Part shown: one piece after another, positions 1 through 8,866 of the stretch
Position numbering within the stretch: the first letter of the stretch is position 1
How the letters are laid out: each line of letters opens with the position of its first letter
Source: Oscillospiraceae bacterium
GTDB taxonomy: Bacteria > Bacillota > Clostridia > Oscillospirales > Ruminococcaceae
Assembly: GCA_022787085.1 (NCBI GenBank)
Contig: JALFVE010000024.1
Location: forward strand, 20,090 to 84,089
DNA: 64,000 nt
Direction of reading: 5' to 3'
Notes under the pieces: generated by a model
Seen by the model: the letters and a program-made list of their open reading frames with translations, nothing else
What the model was told of the DNA's origin: nothing
The model's database searches: none
Made by a program: the position numbers and the translations under genes

Positions 1-96
1 AAGCTCCGCAGGACTATTATCCTTATTGTATTTCCTGTCCGAGCTTGGAAGAAATTTTATCAATCATTTTATCCGAAAAAGGGGGAATTGAAATGA
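1..96 (+). CDS. C-terminal end of an upstream gene (partial)
   Basis: Frame 1 is open from the window edge to a TGA at 94-96 and gives about 31 residues, basic and aromatic at the end (ending in KKGELK). It would overlap the next start as ATGA (93-96), the same translational coupling seen between later genes of this operon. The two other forward frames are also open for most of this stretch, so the choice of frame rests on the ATGA overlap and on the amino-acid look only. Probably the tail of another polysaccharide gene, but no family can be named. Confidence 0.4.
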   Translation, partial: KLRRTIILIVFPVRAWKKFYQSFYPKKGELK

Positions 97-908
97 GTGA
101 ACCGTTCCTTTCGGTCATTATGGGCGTGTATAACTGTCCCACCGAAGAGATGCTCATGCGGGCGATCAACTCAGTTCTTGACCAGTCCTTTTCGGATTTT
201 GAATTTATCATCTGCGACGACGGCTCCGATAACGATACATATAAATGGCTGGAAAAAGCTGCGGCAGGGGACAGCAGGATAATTCTTATCCGCAACAAGA
301 GGAATATGAGCCTCGCTTACTCCTTAAACCGCTGTATAGAGATATCCAGAGGGCAGTTCATTGCCCGTCAGGACGCCGATGATTATTCCCTTCCCGAGCG
401 GTTTGCCGTTCAGCTGGATTATCTCAAGACACATAATGAAATGAGCTTTGTGGGAAGTGACTGCCTGCTGTTTGACGATGATAACAATATCTGCGGAAGC
501 AGAAAAATGCCCCATCATCCGAAAAAGCTTGATTTTCTGTTTAATTCTCCGTTTGTCCACGGCTCGGTAATGCTGAGGCGTGATGTATTCGATCATGCGG
601 GCGTATACCGTCCCTGCGGATATGCCCATAAATACGAGGATTATGACCTTTTCATGCGAATCTATCACCATGAGCTGAGAGGAGCAAACATCAACACACC
701 CCTATATGCTTTTTTTGACAATAATAAACGTCGTGTTCCCAGGATAATGCGTGTGGACGAGGCAGCTGTCAGATACAATGGCTTCAAGGCTCTTGGTCTG
801 CTGCCTGTAGGATATATCTACGTTCTGAAGCCCTTTGCCCTTGCTCTGCTTCCCAGCGTTGTAGTCAATTCTCTGAAAAAAGCATGGGTGAATGCTCATG
901 GGCATTAA
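93..908 (+). CDS. Family 2 glycosyltransferase
   Basis: Predicted inverting GT-A glycosyltransferase that transfers a sugar from a nucleotide donor to a growing surface polysaccharide on the cytoplasmic face. The start at 93 is preferred over an in-frame ATG at 45 because GGGGG lies just upstream and the protein then begins MSEPFLSVIMGVYN, the usual GT2 opening. The DDGS motif at about residues 41-44 and the DADD motif (metal- and donor-binding, about residue 95) are present, with QLDYLK and a central YEDYDLF segment of the acceptor half. About 271 residues, normal for a short GT2. It overlaps the following HAD gene by 17 bases, so the two are co-translated. Sugar specificity cannot be read from sequence. 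Confidence 0.9.
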   Translation: MSEPFLSVIMGVYNCPTEEMLMRAINSVLDQSFSDFEFIICDDGSDNDTYKWLEKAAAGDSRIILIRNKRNMSLAYSLNRCIEISRGQFIARQDADDYSLPERFAVQLDYLKTHNEMSFVGSDCLLFDDDNNICGSRKMPHHPKKLDFLFNSPFVHGSVMLRRDVFDHAGVYRPCGYAHKYEDYDLFMRIYHHELRGANINTPLYAFFDNNKRRVPRIMRVDEAAVRYNGFKALGLLPVGYIYVLKPFALALLPSVVVNSLKKAWVNAHGH

Positions 909-2877
909 GCTGAAAATGTACGAGCTGCTTGTGAACCGTGACCCGAAGATCAAGCTCAGATATGAGCGGTTTGTTTCGGAGAATCAGGAGCTTCACAGCA
1001 GCTTCAGATTTGCATCATGGCTATATCTGACTAAGCTTAATATCGAGTCTCTGTTGGGTGTCCTGAAGGACAGCGAAAAAATCCCCATGGCGTGCCAAGG
1101 CTGCGAAAGCGATCTTTGCTTCGGCATGACTGCCGCTCAGACGGCAGAAAAGCTGTGCAGCTCGGATATTGTTTCCTTTGACGTTTTTGACACTTTGATA
1201 TTTCGTCCCTTTGATTCTCCGAAATCCGTTTTTTATCTTGTGGGCGAGAAGCTTGGCTGTCCCGATTTCAGAAACATCCGCATTTCAGCCGAGGCTGCTG
1301 CCCGAAAAAAATGCAGGAACGGCGAGGCAACACTTGCAGATATTTATAATATCGTGCAGGAAAAGACGGGTATTCCTGCAAATTCGGGGATGAATGCAGA
1401 GCTGGAAACAGAGCTTGAAATTTGCTGCGCCAATCCCTTTATGCTCGATGTCTGGGATAACGTCAGAAAAAAAGGCAAAAAAATAATCGTGACCTCCGAT
1501 ATGTATCTTTCATCCGAATTTATCGGCAGGCTGCTTTCAAAAAACGGCTTTGCGGGTTATGAAAAAATTTTCGTTTCCTGTGAGCATTTCTGCGGGAAAT
1601 ACGACGGAAGCCTTTTTCTCATGGTGAAGGAGCAATATGGCGGATCGACGATTTCCCATGTGGGAGATAACTATATTTCCGATGTGAGATCAGCCGAAAA
1701 ATCGGGGCTTAACGCCCTTTATTATCCAAATGTCAACACATCGGGAAACAAATTCCGTACAAATGATATGTCCTATATGGTTGGCTCGGCATATCGTGGG
1801 ATAGTGAACAAAAGGCTTTACTGCGGCAAAGAGAAGTATTCGCTTCAATATGAGTTCGGATACCGCTGCGGCGGTATTATTGCTCTCGGTTACTGCTCGT
1901 TCATTCACAGGCAGTATTCCGAAAAAAAAGCGGACAAGATACTTTTCTTCTCCCGTGACGGCTATATTCTGAAAAAAATTTATGATAAGCTTTATCCCGA
2001 GGATAATTCGGAATATTTTTACTGGTCGAGAGCAGCTGCCGCAAAGCTTGGAGCAGAGCTTTTCCCCGCCGATTATTTCCGTCGGTTTGTATATCAGAAA
2101 ACCAGCTGCGGATACACCATTTCAGAAATCCAGAAAGCAATGGGCATAGAAGATATGAGCTTCGGAATACCACCTAATGAGCTTCTGACCTTGGAAAATG
2201 CGGACAGGCTGTGCGCCGAAATGAAAAAGCAGTTTGATGATATCATCGCTCATTATTCGGATATGAACGCTGCCTTTTCAGAAAAGCTGAATCATTCACT
2301 TAACGGCTGCAGGAATATCCTCACCGTTGACTGCGGCTGGGCGGGAAGCGGCAGCATTGTATTTGAAGCTGTTGCAAACAGGAAATTCGGATGTAACGTC
2401 AATGTAACGGGACTGCTTGCGGGGACAAATTCATATTCCCAGCATGACAGCGATTTCAGCGAAGGCTATCTTCAAAGCGGCAGGCTGATCCCATACTGCT
2501 TTTCATCATCTCTCAACAGAGATATTTACAAGGCTCATTCCCCCTCCCAAAAGCATAATGTATATTTTGAAATGCTCTTCGGCGCCCCTGAGCCGACGGT
2601 AACGGGCTTCGCACTTGTAAACGGAGAATGTGCGCCGATATTTGAAGGTGAATGTGAGAATGAGCAGGCAATAAACGATATCCACCGAGGTGAAACAGAT
2701 TTTGCCGAGGATTATTACAGTGCCCTAAAAGCCTGTCCTTATATGCTTGATATTTCAGGCAGGGACGCATATGCGGCGTTTTCTCAGACCCTCGGAAATA
2801 AAAAATTACTAAAAAATGTGTTTGAAGAATGTGTATTTGACGAACACACATCAGGAACAAAAGGAAAGATAATCTGA
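892..2877 (+). CDS. Large HAD-superfamily protein of polysaccharide loci (COG5610-like)
   Basis: 661 residues. The N-terminal half carries HAD hydrolase motifs: DVFDT at 97-101 (nucleophile and acid/base Asp), TSDMYL at 201-206 (motif II) and HVGDNYISD at 256-264 (motif IV acidic pair). This matches the predicted HAD hydrolases often found beside glycosyltransferases. The C-terminal half (about 300-661) has no motif I recognise and may be a second domain acting on a sugar or lipid-linked intermediate. ATG at 892 or 898 are both possible starts; neither has a strong ribosome binding site, which fits translational coupling with the glycosyltransferase. Phosphatase activity is inferred from motifs; the substrate is unknown. 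Confidence 0.8.
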   Translation: MLMGIKLKMYELLVNRDPKIKLRYERFVSENQELHSSFRFASWLYLTKLNIESLLGVLKDSEKIPMACQGCESDLCFGMTAAQTAEKLCSSDIVSFDVFDTLIFRPFDSPKSVFYLVGEKLGCPDFRNIRISAEAAARKKCRNGEATLADIYNIVQEKTGIPANSGMNAELETELEICCANPFMLDVWDNVRKKGKKIIVTSDMYLSSEFIGRLLSKNGFAGYEKIFVSCEHFCGKYDGSLFLMVKEQYGGSTISHVGDNYISDVRSAEKSGLNALYYPNVNTSGNKFRTNDMSYMVGSAYRGIVNKRLYCGKEKYSLQYEFGYRCGGIIALGYCSFIHRQYSEKKADKILFFSRDGYILKKIYDKLYPEDNSEYFYWSRAAAAKLGAELFPADYFRRFVYQKTSCGYTISEIQKAMGIEDMSFGIPPNELLTLENADRLCAEMKKQFDDIIAHYSDMNAAFSEKLNHSLNGCRNILTVDCGWAGSGSIVFEAVANRKFGCNVNVTGLLAGTNSYSQHDSDFSEGYLQSGRLIPYCFSSSLNRDIYKAHSPSQKHNVYFEMLFGAPEPTVTGFALVNGECAPIFEGECENEQAINDIHRGETDFAEDYYSALKACPYMLDISGRDAYAAFSQTLGNKKLLKNVFEECVFDEHTSGTKGKII

Positions 2878-2890
2878 AAGGAGCAGCTTC

Positions 2891-4177
2891 GTGCCCGATA
2901 ATAATAATTTTTCTCTTGAAGATATTCTTGCCGAGTATGACAGGAAATCAAAGAGTTCAGATATAAATAAGAATGACAGTAAGCTGTCGTCACAAAAAAG
3001 CAGTCCTTCGGTCAATGGCTCAGGCGGCAAAAATAATCAGGATATTAACGAATCGCCTACGATGGTTCTGCCAAAGCTTCCCCCCATGCCTGCGAGAAAT
3101 TCCTCTTCTCAGGCAGCGCAGAAACCCGCCCCACGGGCAGCACAGCGCCCTGCTTCACAGGCGGCGCAAAAAACCGCCCCACAGGCAGCACAGCGCCCCG
3201 CTTCACAGGCGGCGCAAAAACCTGCTACACAGGCAGCACAGCGCCCCGCTTCACAGGCGGCGCAAAAACCCGCAGCACAGGCGGTACAGCGCCCTGCTAC
3301 CCAAACAGCACATAAATCTGCCCCTAAAGCTGCTGACGAAGCAGTCAGATCTCAGCCTCAGCGTATCAGAAGGCATGATGAAAACAGCAGGATAAAAGCT
3401 GATTCACCGCTTAAATTAAAGCTTGAGCAGTATAAATTCCTCTTTAAGCAGCTTGTAAAGCGTGATTTCAAGGGAAGATATAAAAGAACGGTTCTGGGAG
3501 TCCTCTGGAGTATGCTTTCTCCCATGTTTTCCTTTGCGGCTCAGGCAATTATATTCTCAGTATTGTTTAATCGTCGTGGAGAGCATTTCATCTCATATCT
3601 TATCATCGGAAACGTTGTCTTTCATTATTTTACCGATGCTGCCAATTCGGGAATGTTTTCCCTTGCCTCAAACGGAGGAATAATATCAAAGATAAATGTG
3701 CCGAAAAGCATATTTCTGCTGTCAAAAAATGTATCCTGCCTGATAAATTTCCTGCTGACGATGATAATAATGTTTGTCATATCGGCAATTGACGGAGTGC
3801 ATCTTTCTCCCGTGTATGTGACGCTTTTGTATCCCATGCTCACCATGACTATATTCAATATCGGAGTGGGCTATGTGCTTTCGGCGTGGTTCGTATTTTT
3901 CAAGGATACCCAGTATCTTTTCAGCATTTTCACTCAGATACTGATGTACTTTTCCGCAATATTCTATCGTGTGGAAATGTTCCCCGAAACGATGCAGAAG
4001 TTTTTTTATCTGAATCCCGTTTACTGTTATATTTATTATTTCAGAACCGTAATTATTGACAATCTGATACCGGGCTGGAAGCTTCATTTTGCTTGTCTGT
4101 GCTTTGCACTGCTTGCGGTGCTGGTAGGACTCAGCGTATATAAGAAAAATAACAATAAATTTGTTTACTATTTCTGA
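2891..4177 (+). CDS. ABC-2 type polysaccharide exporter, membrane subunit with repetitive N-terminal tail
   Basis: The C-terminal about 255 residues (from about 175) form a TagG/Wzm/RfbD-type permease: the segment KRDFKGRYKRTVLGVLWS is the cytoplasmic gate and connecting-helix signature, followed by six hydrophobic segments. With the ATPase encoded immediately downstream it should export a lipid-linked polysaccharide or teichoic-acid-like chain. GTG start with AAAGGAG upstream. Unusual: the first about 170 residues are not part of the transporter fold. They hold a hydrophilic lead (SLEDILAEYDRKSK) and then about nine octapeptide repeats rich in Ala, Gln, Pro and Lys/Arg. The usual family length is about 260 residues, so this is a substantial cytoplasmic extension. 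Confidence 0.88.
   Translation: MPDNNNFSLEDILAEYDRKSKSSDINKNDSKLSSQKSSPSVNGSGGKNNQDINESPTMVLPKLPPMPARNSSSQAAQKPAPRAAQRPASQAAQKTAPQAAQRPASQAAQKPATQAAQRPASQAAQKPAAQAVQRPATQTAHKSAPKAADEAVRSQPQRIRRHDENSRIKADSPLKLKLEQYKFLFKQLVKRDFKGRYKRTVLGVLWSMLSPMFSFAAQAIIFSVLFNRRGEHFISYLIIGNVVFHYFTDAANSGMFSLASNGGIISKINVPKSIFLLSKNVSCLINFLLTMIIMFVISAIDGVHLSPVYVTLLYPMLTMTIFNIGVGYVLSAWFVFFKDTQYLFSIFTQILMYFSAIFYRVEMFPETMQKFFYLNPVYCYIYYFRTVIIDNLIPGWKLHFACLCFALLAVLVGLSVYKKNNNKFVYYF
3107..3328 (+). repeat. Tandem 24-bp coding repeat (A/Q/P-rich octapeptide)
   Basis: About nine in-frame copies of a 24-bp unit encoding variants of SQAAQKPA and P/T-QAAQRPA, alternating so that the higher-order period is 48 bp. DNA copies are close to identical in the centre and diverge toward the end (TQTAHKSA, PKAADEAV). 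It encodes residues about 73-146 of the exporter permease. Near-identical units suggest recent expansion and possible length variation between strains. Confidence 0.9.
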
Positions 4178-4192
4178 TTAAGGAGCATTTTT

Positions 4193-4936
4193 GTGGTTGT
4201 TGATGTAAAAAATGTATCTGTCAGATATCTTCTCGGAGATTTCAAGGACATCGGCGTAAAGGAATATCTTGTTCAGAAAATAACGGGAACTCATGTGGTC
4301 AAGGAATTCTGGGCTGTTAAGGATGTATCCTTTTCATTGGATCAGGGTGATTTTTTAGGCGTGATCGGAACCAACGGCGCAGGAAAATCCACACTGATGA
4401 AGGCAGTCAGCGGCGTAATGAAACCGCAGAAGGGAAGCATAACCACTAAGGGACAGATCGCCGCTCTGCTTGAGCTGGGCACAGGCTTTGACGGAGATCT
4501 GACCATTAAGGAAAATATTTATTTCCGAGGAGCGCTTCTGGGCTACACCGAAAAATTCATGGACGAAAAATATCCCGAAATAATCGAGTTTGCCGAGATG
4601 GAGGAATTTGAGGACAGAAAATTCAGACAGCTTTCCTCAGGTATGAGAGCGAGAATTGCTTTTTCCATTGCAAGTCTTGTTGACCCCGATATACTTATCC
4701 TTGACGAGGTTCTGGCGGTAGGTGACGGCGCATTCAGGGCAAAGAGCGAGAAAAAGATGATGGACATTATCAAGGGAGGAGTAACCACCCTGTTTGTGGG
4801 TCATTCCACCGCTCAGATGAGAAAGCTCTGCACAAAAGTATTATGGCTTCATAAGGGCAAGCAGGTGGCATTCGGCGATCCCAAACACGTCTGTGATGAA
4901 TATGACGCATTTATCAGAAAAAATGCACAGGTGTAA
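4193..4936 (+). CDS. ABC-2 type polysaccharide exporter, ATP-binding subunit (Wzt/TagH-like)
   Basis: 247 residues with Walker A GTNGAGKST (59-67), the signature LSSGM (147-151) and Walker B ILILDE (167-172), followed by VGD. The Wzt/TagH subfamily is indicated by the N-terminal extension before the first strand (VSVRYLLGDFKDIGVKEYL) and the ALLELGTGFD segment. It ends soon after the nucleotide-binding domain, so it lacks the C-terminal carbohydrate-binding domain of some Wzt proteins. GTG start with AGGAG 8 bases upstream, 15 bases after the permease gene. It energises export by the permease encoded upstream. Confidence 0.92.
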   Translation: MVVDVKNVSVRYLLGDFKDIGVKEYLVQKITGTHVVKEFWAVKDVSFSLDQGDFLGVIGTNGAGKSTLMKAVSGVMKPQKGSITTKGQIAALLELGTGFDGDLTIKENIYFRGALLGYTEKFMDEKYPEIIEFAEMEEFEDRKFRQLSSGMRARIAFSIASLVDPDILILDEVLAVGDGAFRAKSEKKMMDIIKGGVTTLFVGHSTAQMRKLCTKVLWLHKGKQVAFGDPKHVCDEYDAFIRKNAQV

Positions 4937-4939
4937 AAC

Positions 4940-5428
4940 ATGATAAAGCTTGAAATATCGGTTATCGCCCCGAGACTGAATGAGATGGCTGCATGGCTCA
5001 GGCTGCCTGTCACGGGCAGAATTGTTCCGCCTGATGAATTTATCCGATTATTCAATGAAAATTCGGGAAGTTATATTCTTCGTGCGGATAACTGGGCAAG
5101 GTATCATAAAACCGAGTTATCCGTTGATTCGGTCTCAGCCGAAAGGCTTGAGGGATATAATGACGGCTCCTTCAAAGCGTCTGTAATAATTGACAGGATA
5201 GATATTTCGGGAGCAGCAAAGGCACTGGGCGTGCCCACTCCCATAGCGGTCATTGCGGCTCACATGGGGGAGAGGGGAATATCAAAATCCCTTAACGCCG
5301 TTTTGAAGCTGAACAAAAGGCTGATCTCAAATGAAGCAGTGAGACAGCTGAAAAAAAGAAATATGAGCGCAAGCGCAGTTTATGGAAAAGTCGTTTTTTA
5401 CGATGACTCAATTATGATAAAAGGGTGA
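4940..5428 (+). CDS. Conserved-looking hypothetical protein in polysaccharide operon
   Basis: 162 residues, no signal peptide or membrane segment. I do not recognise the family. It begins MIKLEISVIAPRL and contains a central alternating hydrophobic stretch (SVIIDRIDISGA) that could be a beta-strand pair. It starts 3 bases after the ATPase stop and ends 4 bases before the nucleotidyltransferase start, so it is clearly part of the operon and has the same codon use. A role in making or controlling the exported polymer is inference from position alone. Confidence 0.7.
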   Translation: MIKLEISVIAPRLNEMAAWLRLPVTGRIVPPDEFIRLFNENSGSYILRADNWARYHKTELSVDSVSAERLEGYNDGSFKASVIIDRIDISGAAKALGVPTPIAVIAAHMGERGISKSLNAVLKLNKRLISNEAVRQLKKRNMSASAVYGKVVFYDDSIMIKG

Positions 5429-5432
5429 TGGT

Positions 5433-6356
5433 ATGAAAAAATATAAGGCTTCTCTGGTGATCCTGGCGGCAGGTCTGGGAACACGCTTTAAAGGCGGCAT
5501 TAAGCAGCTTACTCCTGTGGGAATGTCTGGGGAGCTGCTGATAGAGTATTCGATTTATGACGCTTTGAAGGCGGGCTTTGACAAGGTGATCTTCATAATC
5601 CGCAGGGATATCGAAAAGGATATCAGAGAGATGATAGGGGACAAGCTTTCGGCTCACTGCGAGGTTGAATACTGCTTTCAGGAGCTTGGGGATATCCCAT
5701 CAGGCATATCATTCCCCGAGGGACGGACAAAGCCATGGGGAACCGTTCATGCCGTGCTTGCCGCAAAGAAACTGATAGCCGAGCCCTTTGTAATAATAAA
5801 TGCCGATGATTATTACGGCAAAACCTCCTATAAGGCTTTGTTTGATTATATAACCGCCCCCGGGCGCAGGGCTGATGAGCAGTGCATGGGCGGATTTATT
5901 CTTGGAAATACCCTCAGCGACAACGGCACCGTTACCCGAGGGGTATGCTATGCGGACAAGGATAATATGCTTAGCTCCGTTACCGAGACATATAAAATTT
6001 CAAAAGAAACTGACGGAAAAATATACGGTATTCAGAACGGAGAAAGGGTCAGCATTCCCGAAAACAGCATTGTTTCGATGAATATGTGGGGCTGCACTCC
6101 CGAGATAATCCCCATGCTTGAAGAGGAATTTATGGAATTTCTAAATTCCGCATCGGCAAATGGGACCATTGAATCGGCAGAATATGCACTTCCCACGGCA
6201 TATGATTCCCTGCTGACAAGCAAAAGGGTCAGCGTGAGAATAATTCCCACAAATGAACGCTGGTACGGAATGACTCTCTCGGAGGATTCCGAAGCAGTCA
6301 GAGCGGCATTTGCGGAAATGACAAGAAACGGGGATTATTCGTCTCCGCTGTTCTGA
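5433..6356 (+). CDS. Sugar nucleotidyltransferase
   Basis: 307 residues with the nucleotidyltransferase signature near the start (LAAGLGTRFKGGIKQL, residues about 9-24), where G-x-G-T-R binds the NTP and the following Lys contacts phosphate, and a NADD/Y motif (metal-binding Asp) at about residues 124-127. It should form an NDP-sugar or related activated precursor in the cytoplasm. Last gene of the operon; the bidirectional terminator at 6375-6413 follows directly. The exact sugar and NTP cannot be read, and the sequence is not a close match to RmlA or GalU. Confidence 0.82.
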   Translation: MKKYKASLVILAAGLGTRFKGGIKQLTPVGMSGELLIEYSIYDALKAGFDKVIFIIRRDIEKDIREMIGDKLSAHCEVEYCFQELGDIPSGISFPEGRTKPWGTVHAVLAAKKLIAEPFVIINADDYYGKTSYKALFDYITAPGRRADEQCMGGFILGNTLSDNGTVTRGVCYADKDNMLSSVTETYKISKETDGKIYGIQNGERVSIPENSIVSMNMWGCTPEIIPMLEEEFMEFLNSASANGTIESAEYALPTAYDSLLTSKRVSVRIIPTNERWYGMTLSEDSEAVRAAFAEMTRNGDYSSPLF

Positions 6357-6369
6357 TAAAAATATTACG

Positions 6370-6413
6370 AAAAAAGAGCAAACCGACGATAAAAATCGGT
6401 CTGCTCTTTTTTT
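6370..6413. terminator. Bidirectional Rho-independent terminator
   Basis: Stem AGAGCAaACCGA (6375-6386) pairs with TCGGTcTGCTCT (6396-6407) around an A-rich loop, with T7 on the plus side and A5 on the other. It separates the polysaccharide operon from the convergent DMT transporter gene. Confidence 0.9.
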
Positions 6414-6441
6414 ATGTATCATTAAATTGCTTGCAAAAAAA

Positions 6442-7281
6442 TCAAACAGCCTGAAATCCGAAAATTCCCGCAATAACGCAAAGTCCGCCCACAATGGAGA
6501 ATTTCGAGTATTTCTCCGTCTTGTTGAAAAATCCCGTAACGAACATCACAATGAGTATCATTGGTTGAATAAAGGAGAAATTCGTAAGGCTTTCGGCAGC
6601 AATGCGGTTTTCAAGAAGAAGCCCCACAGCATTGGGAAGCTTGCAGCCCAGAACGATAGCCATGCCCTTGAAGCCCTCGGGGCTTTCTTTTGGCATTTTG
6701 TGAGGCTTTGCGGAGGGGAGCATGAGGAGCGCTAAGATAACCAGCGCCCAGAAAAGGGTCATGGTGGAGGATATGGTGCCCTCGGCAGCCTTCATAACAA
6801 AGCCGTAAATAAGCCTTGAGGATAGATAAAGCACCAGCGGCAGGGCTATCTTTTTGTAATCCACCTGCTTTCTGCCTTCCTTTGCAATAAGGACAAGTCC
6901 GGCGGCGGTGAGGATTATGCAAAGAACTTTTAAGAAACTGATATCCTGTCCGTAAATGAAAACATCCGAAAAATAGGAAATGAACAGGGTCAGTCCCAGC
7001 CATGCTTTTAGCTCGAAAACCGACATATCAATAAGTATCTTCGCACTCATTGCAAATTCCAGATATTTGCTCAGTGCAATAAGACCGATGAAAAGAAAGC
7101 TCTGCGGACACAGGGTAAAGGTGGTATCCGAAAGAGGAAGGGTGAAAAGCAGGAAGAAAAAAGTACCCGCAGCCATCATAAAGGTGAGCTGGGAGCCTGT
7201 GTATTTACATTTGCTGACGGCATATTTATCGTTTAATGAGGTAATTGAGTAGAGCGCAACTACGGCTATCATCAGAAGCAT
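6442..7281 (-). CDS. DMT-family (EamA-like) membrane transporter
   Basis: 279 residues made of about ten hydrophobic segments in two similar halves, the pattern of drug/metabolite transporters. The start is placed at 7281 rather than the in-frame ATG at 7299, because AAAGGA lies between the two and is correctly spaced only for the inner ATG. A consensus promoter lies at 7322-7350. Probably effluxes or imports a small metabolite through the cytoplasmic membrane; substrate unknown. Monocistronic. Confidence 0.8.
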   Translation of the reverse strand: MLLMIAVVALYSITSLNDKYAVSKCKYTGSQLTFMMAAGTFFFLLFTLPLSDTTFTLCPQSFLFIGLIALSKYLEFAMSAKILIDMSVFELKAWLGLTLFISYFSDVFIYGQDISFLKVLCIILTAAGLVLIAKEGRKQVDYKKIALPLVLYLSSRLIYGFVMKAAEGTISSTMTLFWALVILALLMLPSAKPHKMPKESPEGFKGMAIVLGCKLPNAVGLLLENRIAAESLTNFSFIQPMILIVMFVTGFFNKTEKYSKFSIVGGLCVIAGIFGFQAV

Positions 7282-7321
7282 GATCGGTTTTCCTTTCATT
7301 TTATAAATTCACACGAAATAA

Positions 7322-7350
7322 ATTATAATTCCCAAGGAAGAAAATGTCAA
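7322..7350 (-). promoter_or_regulatory. Sigma-A promoter of the DMT transporter gene
   Basis: On the minus strand TTGACA (7345-7350), a 17-base spacer and TATAAT (7322-7327): both hexamers match consensus exactly. The start codon follows about 40 bases downstream. Confidence 0.9.
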
Positions 7351-7465
7351 GAGGCAATTTGCAAATTTTGCTGTAACTTAATGAAAAATTCAAACCCGCC
7401 TGCCATGAAATTACATAATTAAGTAGTATAATCAGAAAATACATTATTGAAATGAGGTTATTGGC

Positions 7466-8812
7466 ATGACGGGAAGCATGACGGAGGGAAAGCCCTTAGG
7501 ACTTATTATCAGATTCGCATTGCCCCTGCTTATGGGAAATATTCTCCAGCAGACCTATAACGTTATCGACGCCGCCATCGTGGGACGTATCCTCGGTCCC
7601 GAGGCACTGGCAGGAGTGGGAGCCTCCAGCAGCGTGCAGTTTTTTGTGCTGGGGTTCTGCATGGGAATATGCTGCGGCTTCGGGATACCCTTGGCGCAGG
7701 CATTCGGAGCGGGGGATATGCATAAGCTTCGCAGACTGATATTTCACGCATTTCTGTTAACGGGAGCGGCAGCGGTCATCATAACCACAGCCTGCGCACT
7801 GCTCTGCCCGAACATACTGCATATGCTTTCTACCCCCGATGATATTTTCGCAGACGCATATATATATTTGCTCATACTCTTTCTGGGAATACCCTTTTCC
7901 CTGCTTTACAATCTTCTGTCGGCAATACTCAGAGCCGTAGGGGACAGCAGAACGCCCTTTATTTTTCTTGCCATATCAACTGTCCTGAATATCATCCTCG
8001 ACCTTGTATTTATAATATGTCTGGGTCTGGGCTGCGCAGGTGCGGCGGCTGCAACGATAACCGCCCAGGCTGTCAGCGGAATAAGCTGCCTTGTTTACAT
8101 AAATAAGAAAAGACCCGACCTGTCCCTTTCAGCCGATGACCGTAAATTTACCCCGAAATATCTGGGAACAATGCTTGTGATGGGCATCCCCATGGGGCTT
8201 CAGTATTCCATAACCGCCATCGGCAGCATGGTCATGCAGTCGGCAAACAACGGGCTCGGAAGCGTTTATATTTCGGGCTTTACCGCAGGAATGAGAATAA
8301 AGCAGTTTGTAATGTGTCCCTTTGATGCGGTGGCAACGGCTGTCTCGGTATTTGCGGGACAGAATCTGGGAGCAGGCAGGATAGACCGTGTGAAAACAGG
8401 TCTTGCCAAGGGAATTGCCGTTAATGTGGGCTATGGAATAGCCTCGGGACTTGTCCTGATTTTCTTTGGAAGGGCGCTTTCGGGACTGTTCATAGAACAA
8501 GGCGAAACAGCTATCCTTGACGCAGCGGCGAAATATCTTGGCTGCCTCGGCTTATTCTATTGGGTACTGGGCTTCCTTAATGTCTGCCGCATGACCACAC
8601 AGGGACTGGGATATTCGGGCAGAGCGGTTTTTTCGGGAATAATGGAGATGATAGCAAGGATAATCGTAAGCGTGTTTTTCGTGGATACATACGGCTTTAC
8701 GGCAATATGCTTTGCGGACCAGAGCGCATGGATCGCCGCTTGCCTGTACATAGTGCCCATGTGCTTTTACTGCGTTAAAAAGGCAGAGAAAAATACCGTC
8801 AGAAAAGATTAA
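7466..8812 (+). CDS. MATE-family efflux transporter
   Basis: 448 residues with twelve predicted membrane helices in two pseudo-symmetric halves. It opens with the MTEGKPLGLIIRFALPLL and QQTYNVIDAAIVGR segments typical of MATE cation/drug antiporters, and the second half repeats the QQ-F and GQNLGAG pattern. Start ATG 7466 has GAGGT upstream; a plausible TATAAT lies at 7427-7432 but without a good -35. Exports cationic compounds in exchange for Na+ or H+. A paralogue sits at 59632-60975. Ends at a strong bidirectional terminator. Confidence 0.92.
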   Translation: MTGSMTEGKPLGLIIRFALPLLMGNILQQTYNVIDAAIVGRILGPEALAGVGASSSVQFFVLGFCMGICCGFGIPLAQAFGAGDMHKLRRLIFHAFLLTGAAAVIITTACALLCPNILHMLSTPDDIFADAYIYLLILFLGIPFSLLYNLLSAILRAVGDSRTPFIFLAISTVLNIILDLVFIICLGLGCAGAAAATITAQAVSGISCLVYINKKRPDLSLSADDRKFTPKYLGTMLVMGIPMGLQYSITAIGSMVMQSANNGLGSVYISGFTAGMRIKQFVMCPFDAVATAVSVFAGQNLGAGRIDRVKTGLAKGIAVNVGYGIASGLVLIFFGRALSGLFIEQGETAILDAAAKYLGCLGLFYWVLGFLNVCRMTTQGLGYSGRAVFSGIMEMIARIIVSVFFVDTYGFTAICFADQSAWIAACLYIVPMCFYCVKKAEKNTVRKD

Positions 8813-8819
8813 TTTGAAA

Positions 8820-8860
8820 ATCCCCCGTCAGCGGAAAAATACACCGCTGACGGGGGTTTA
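8820..8860. terminator. Bidirectional terminator
   Basis: A perfect 13-bp stem, CCCCCGTCAGCGG (8822-8834) with CCGCTGACGGGGG (8844-8856), has T-rich flanks on both strands. It terminates the MATE gene and the convergent ABC efflux operon. Confidence 0.93.
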
Positions 8861-8866
8861 TTATAA

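Noticed and set aside
45..92. Longer start for the first glycosyltransferase
   Set aside because: The extra 16 residues lie before a strong ribosome binding site and before the family's normal start.
3107..3328. CRISPR-like periodic repeat
   Set aside because: Units are contiguous 24-bp in-frame coding repeats with no unique spacers, inside a clear gene.
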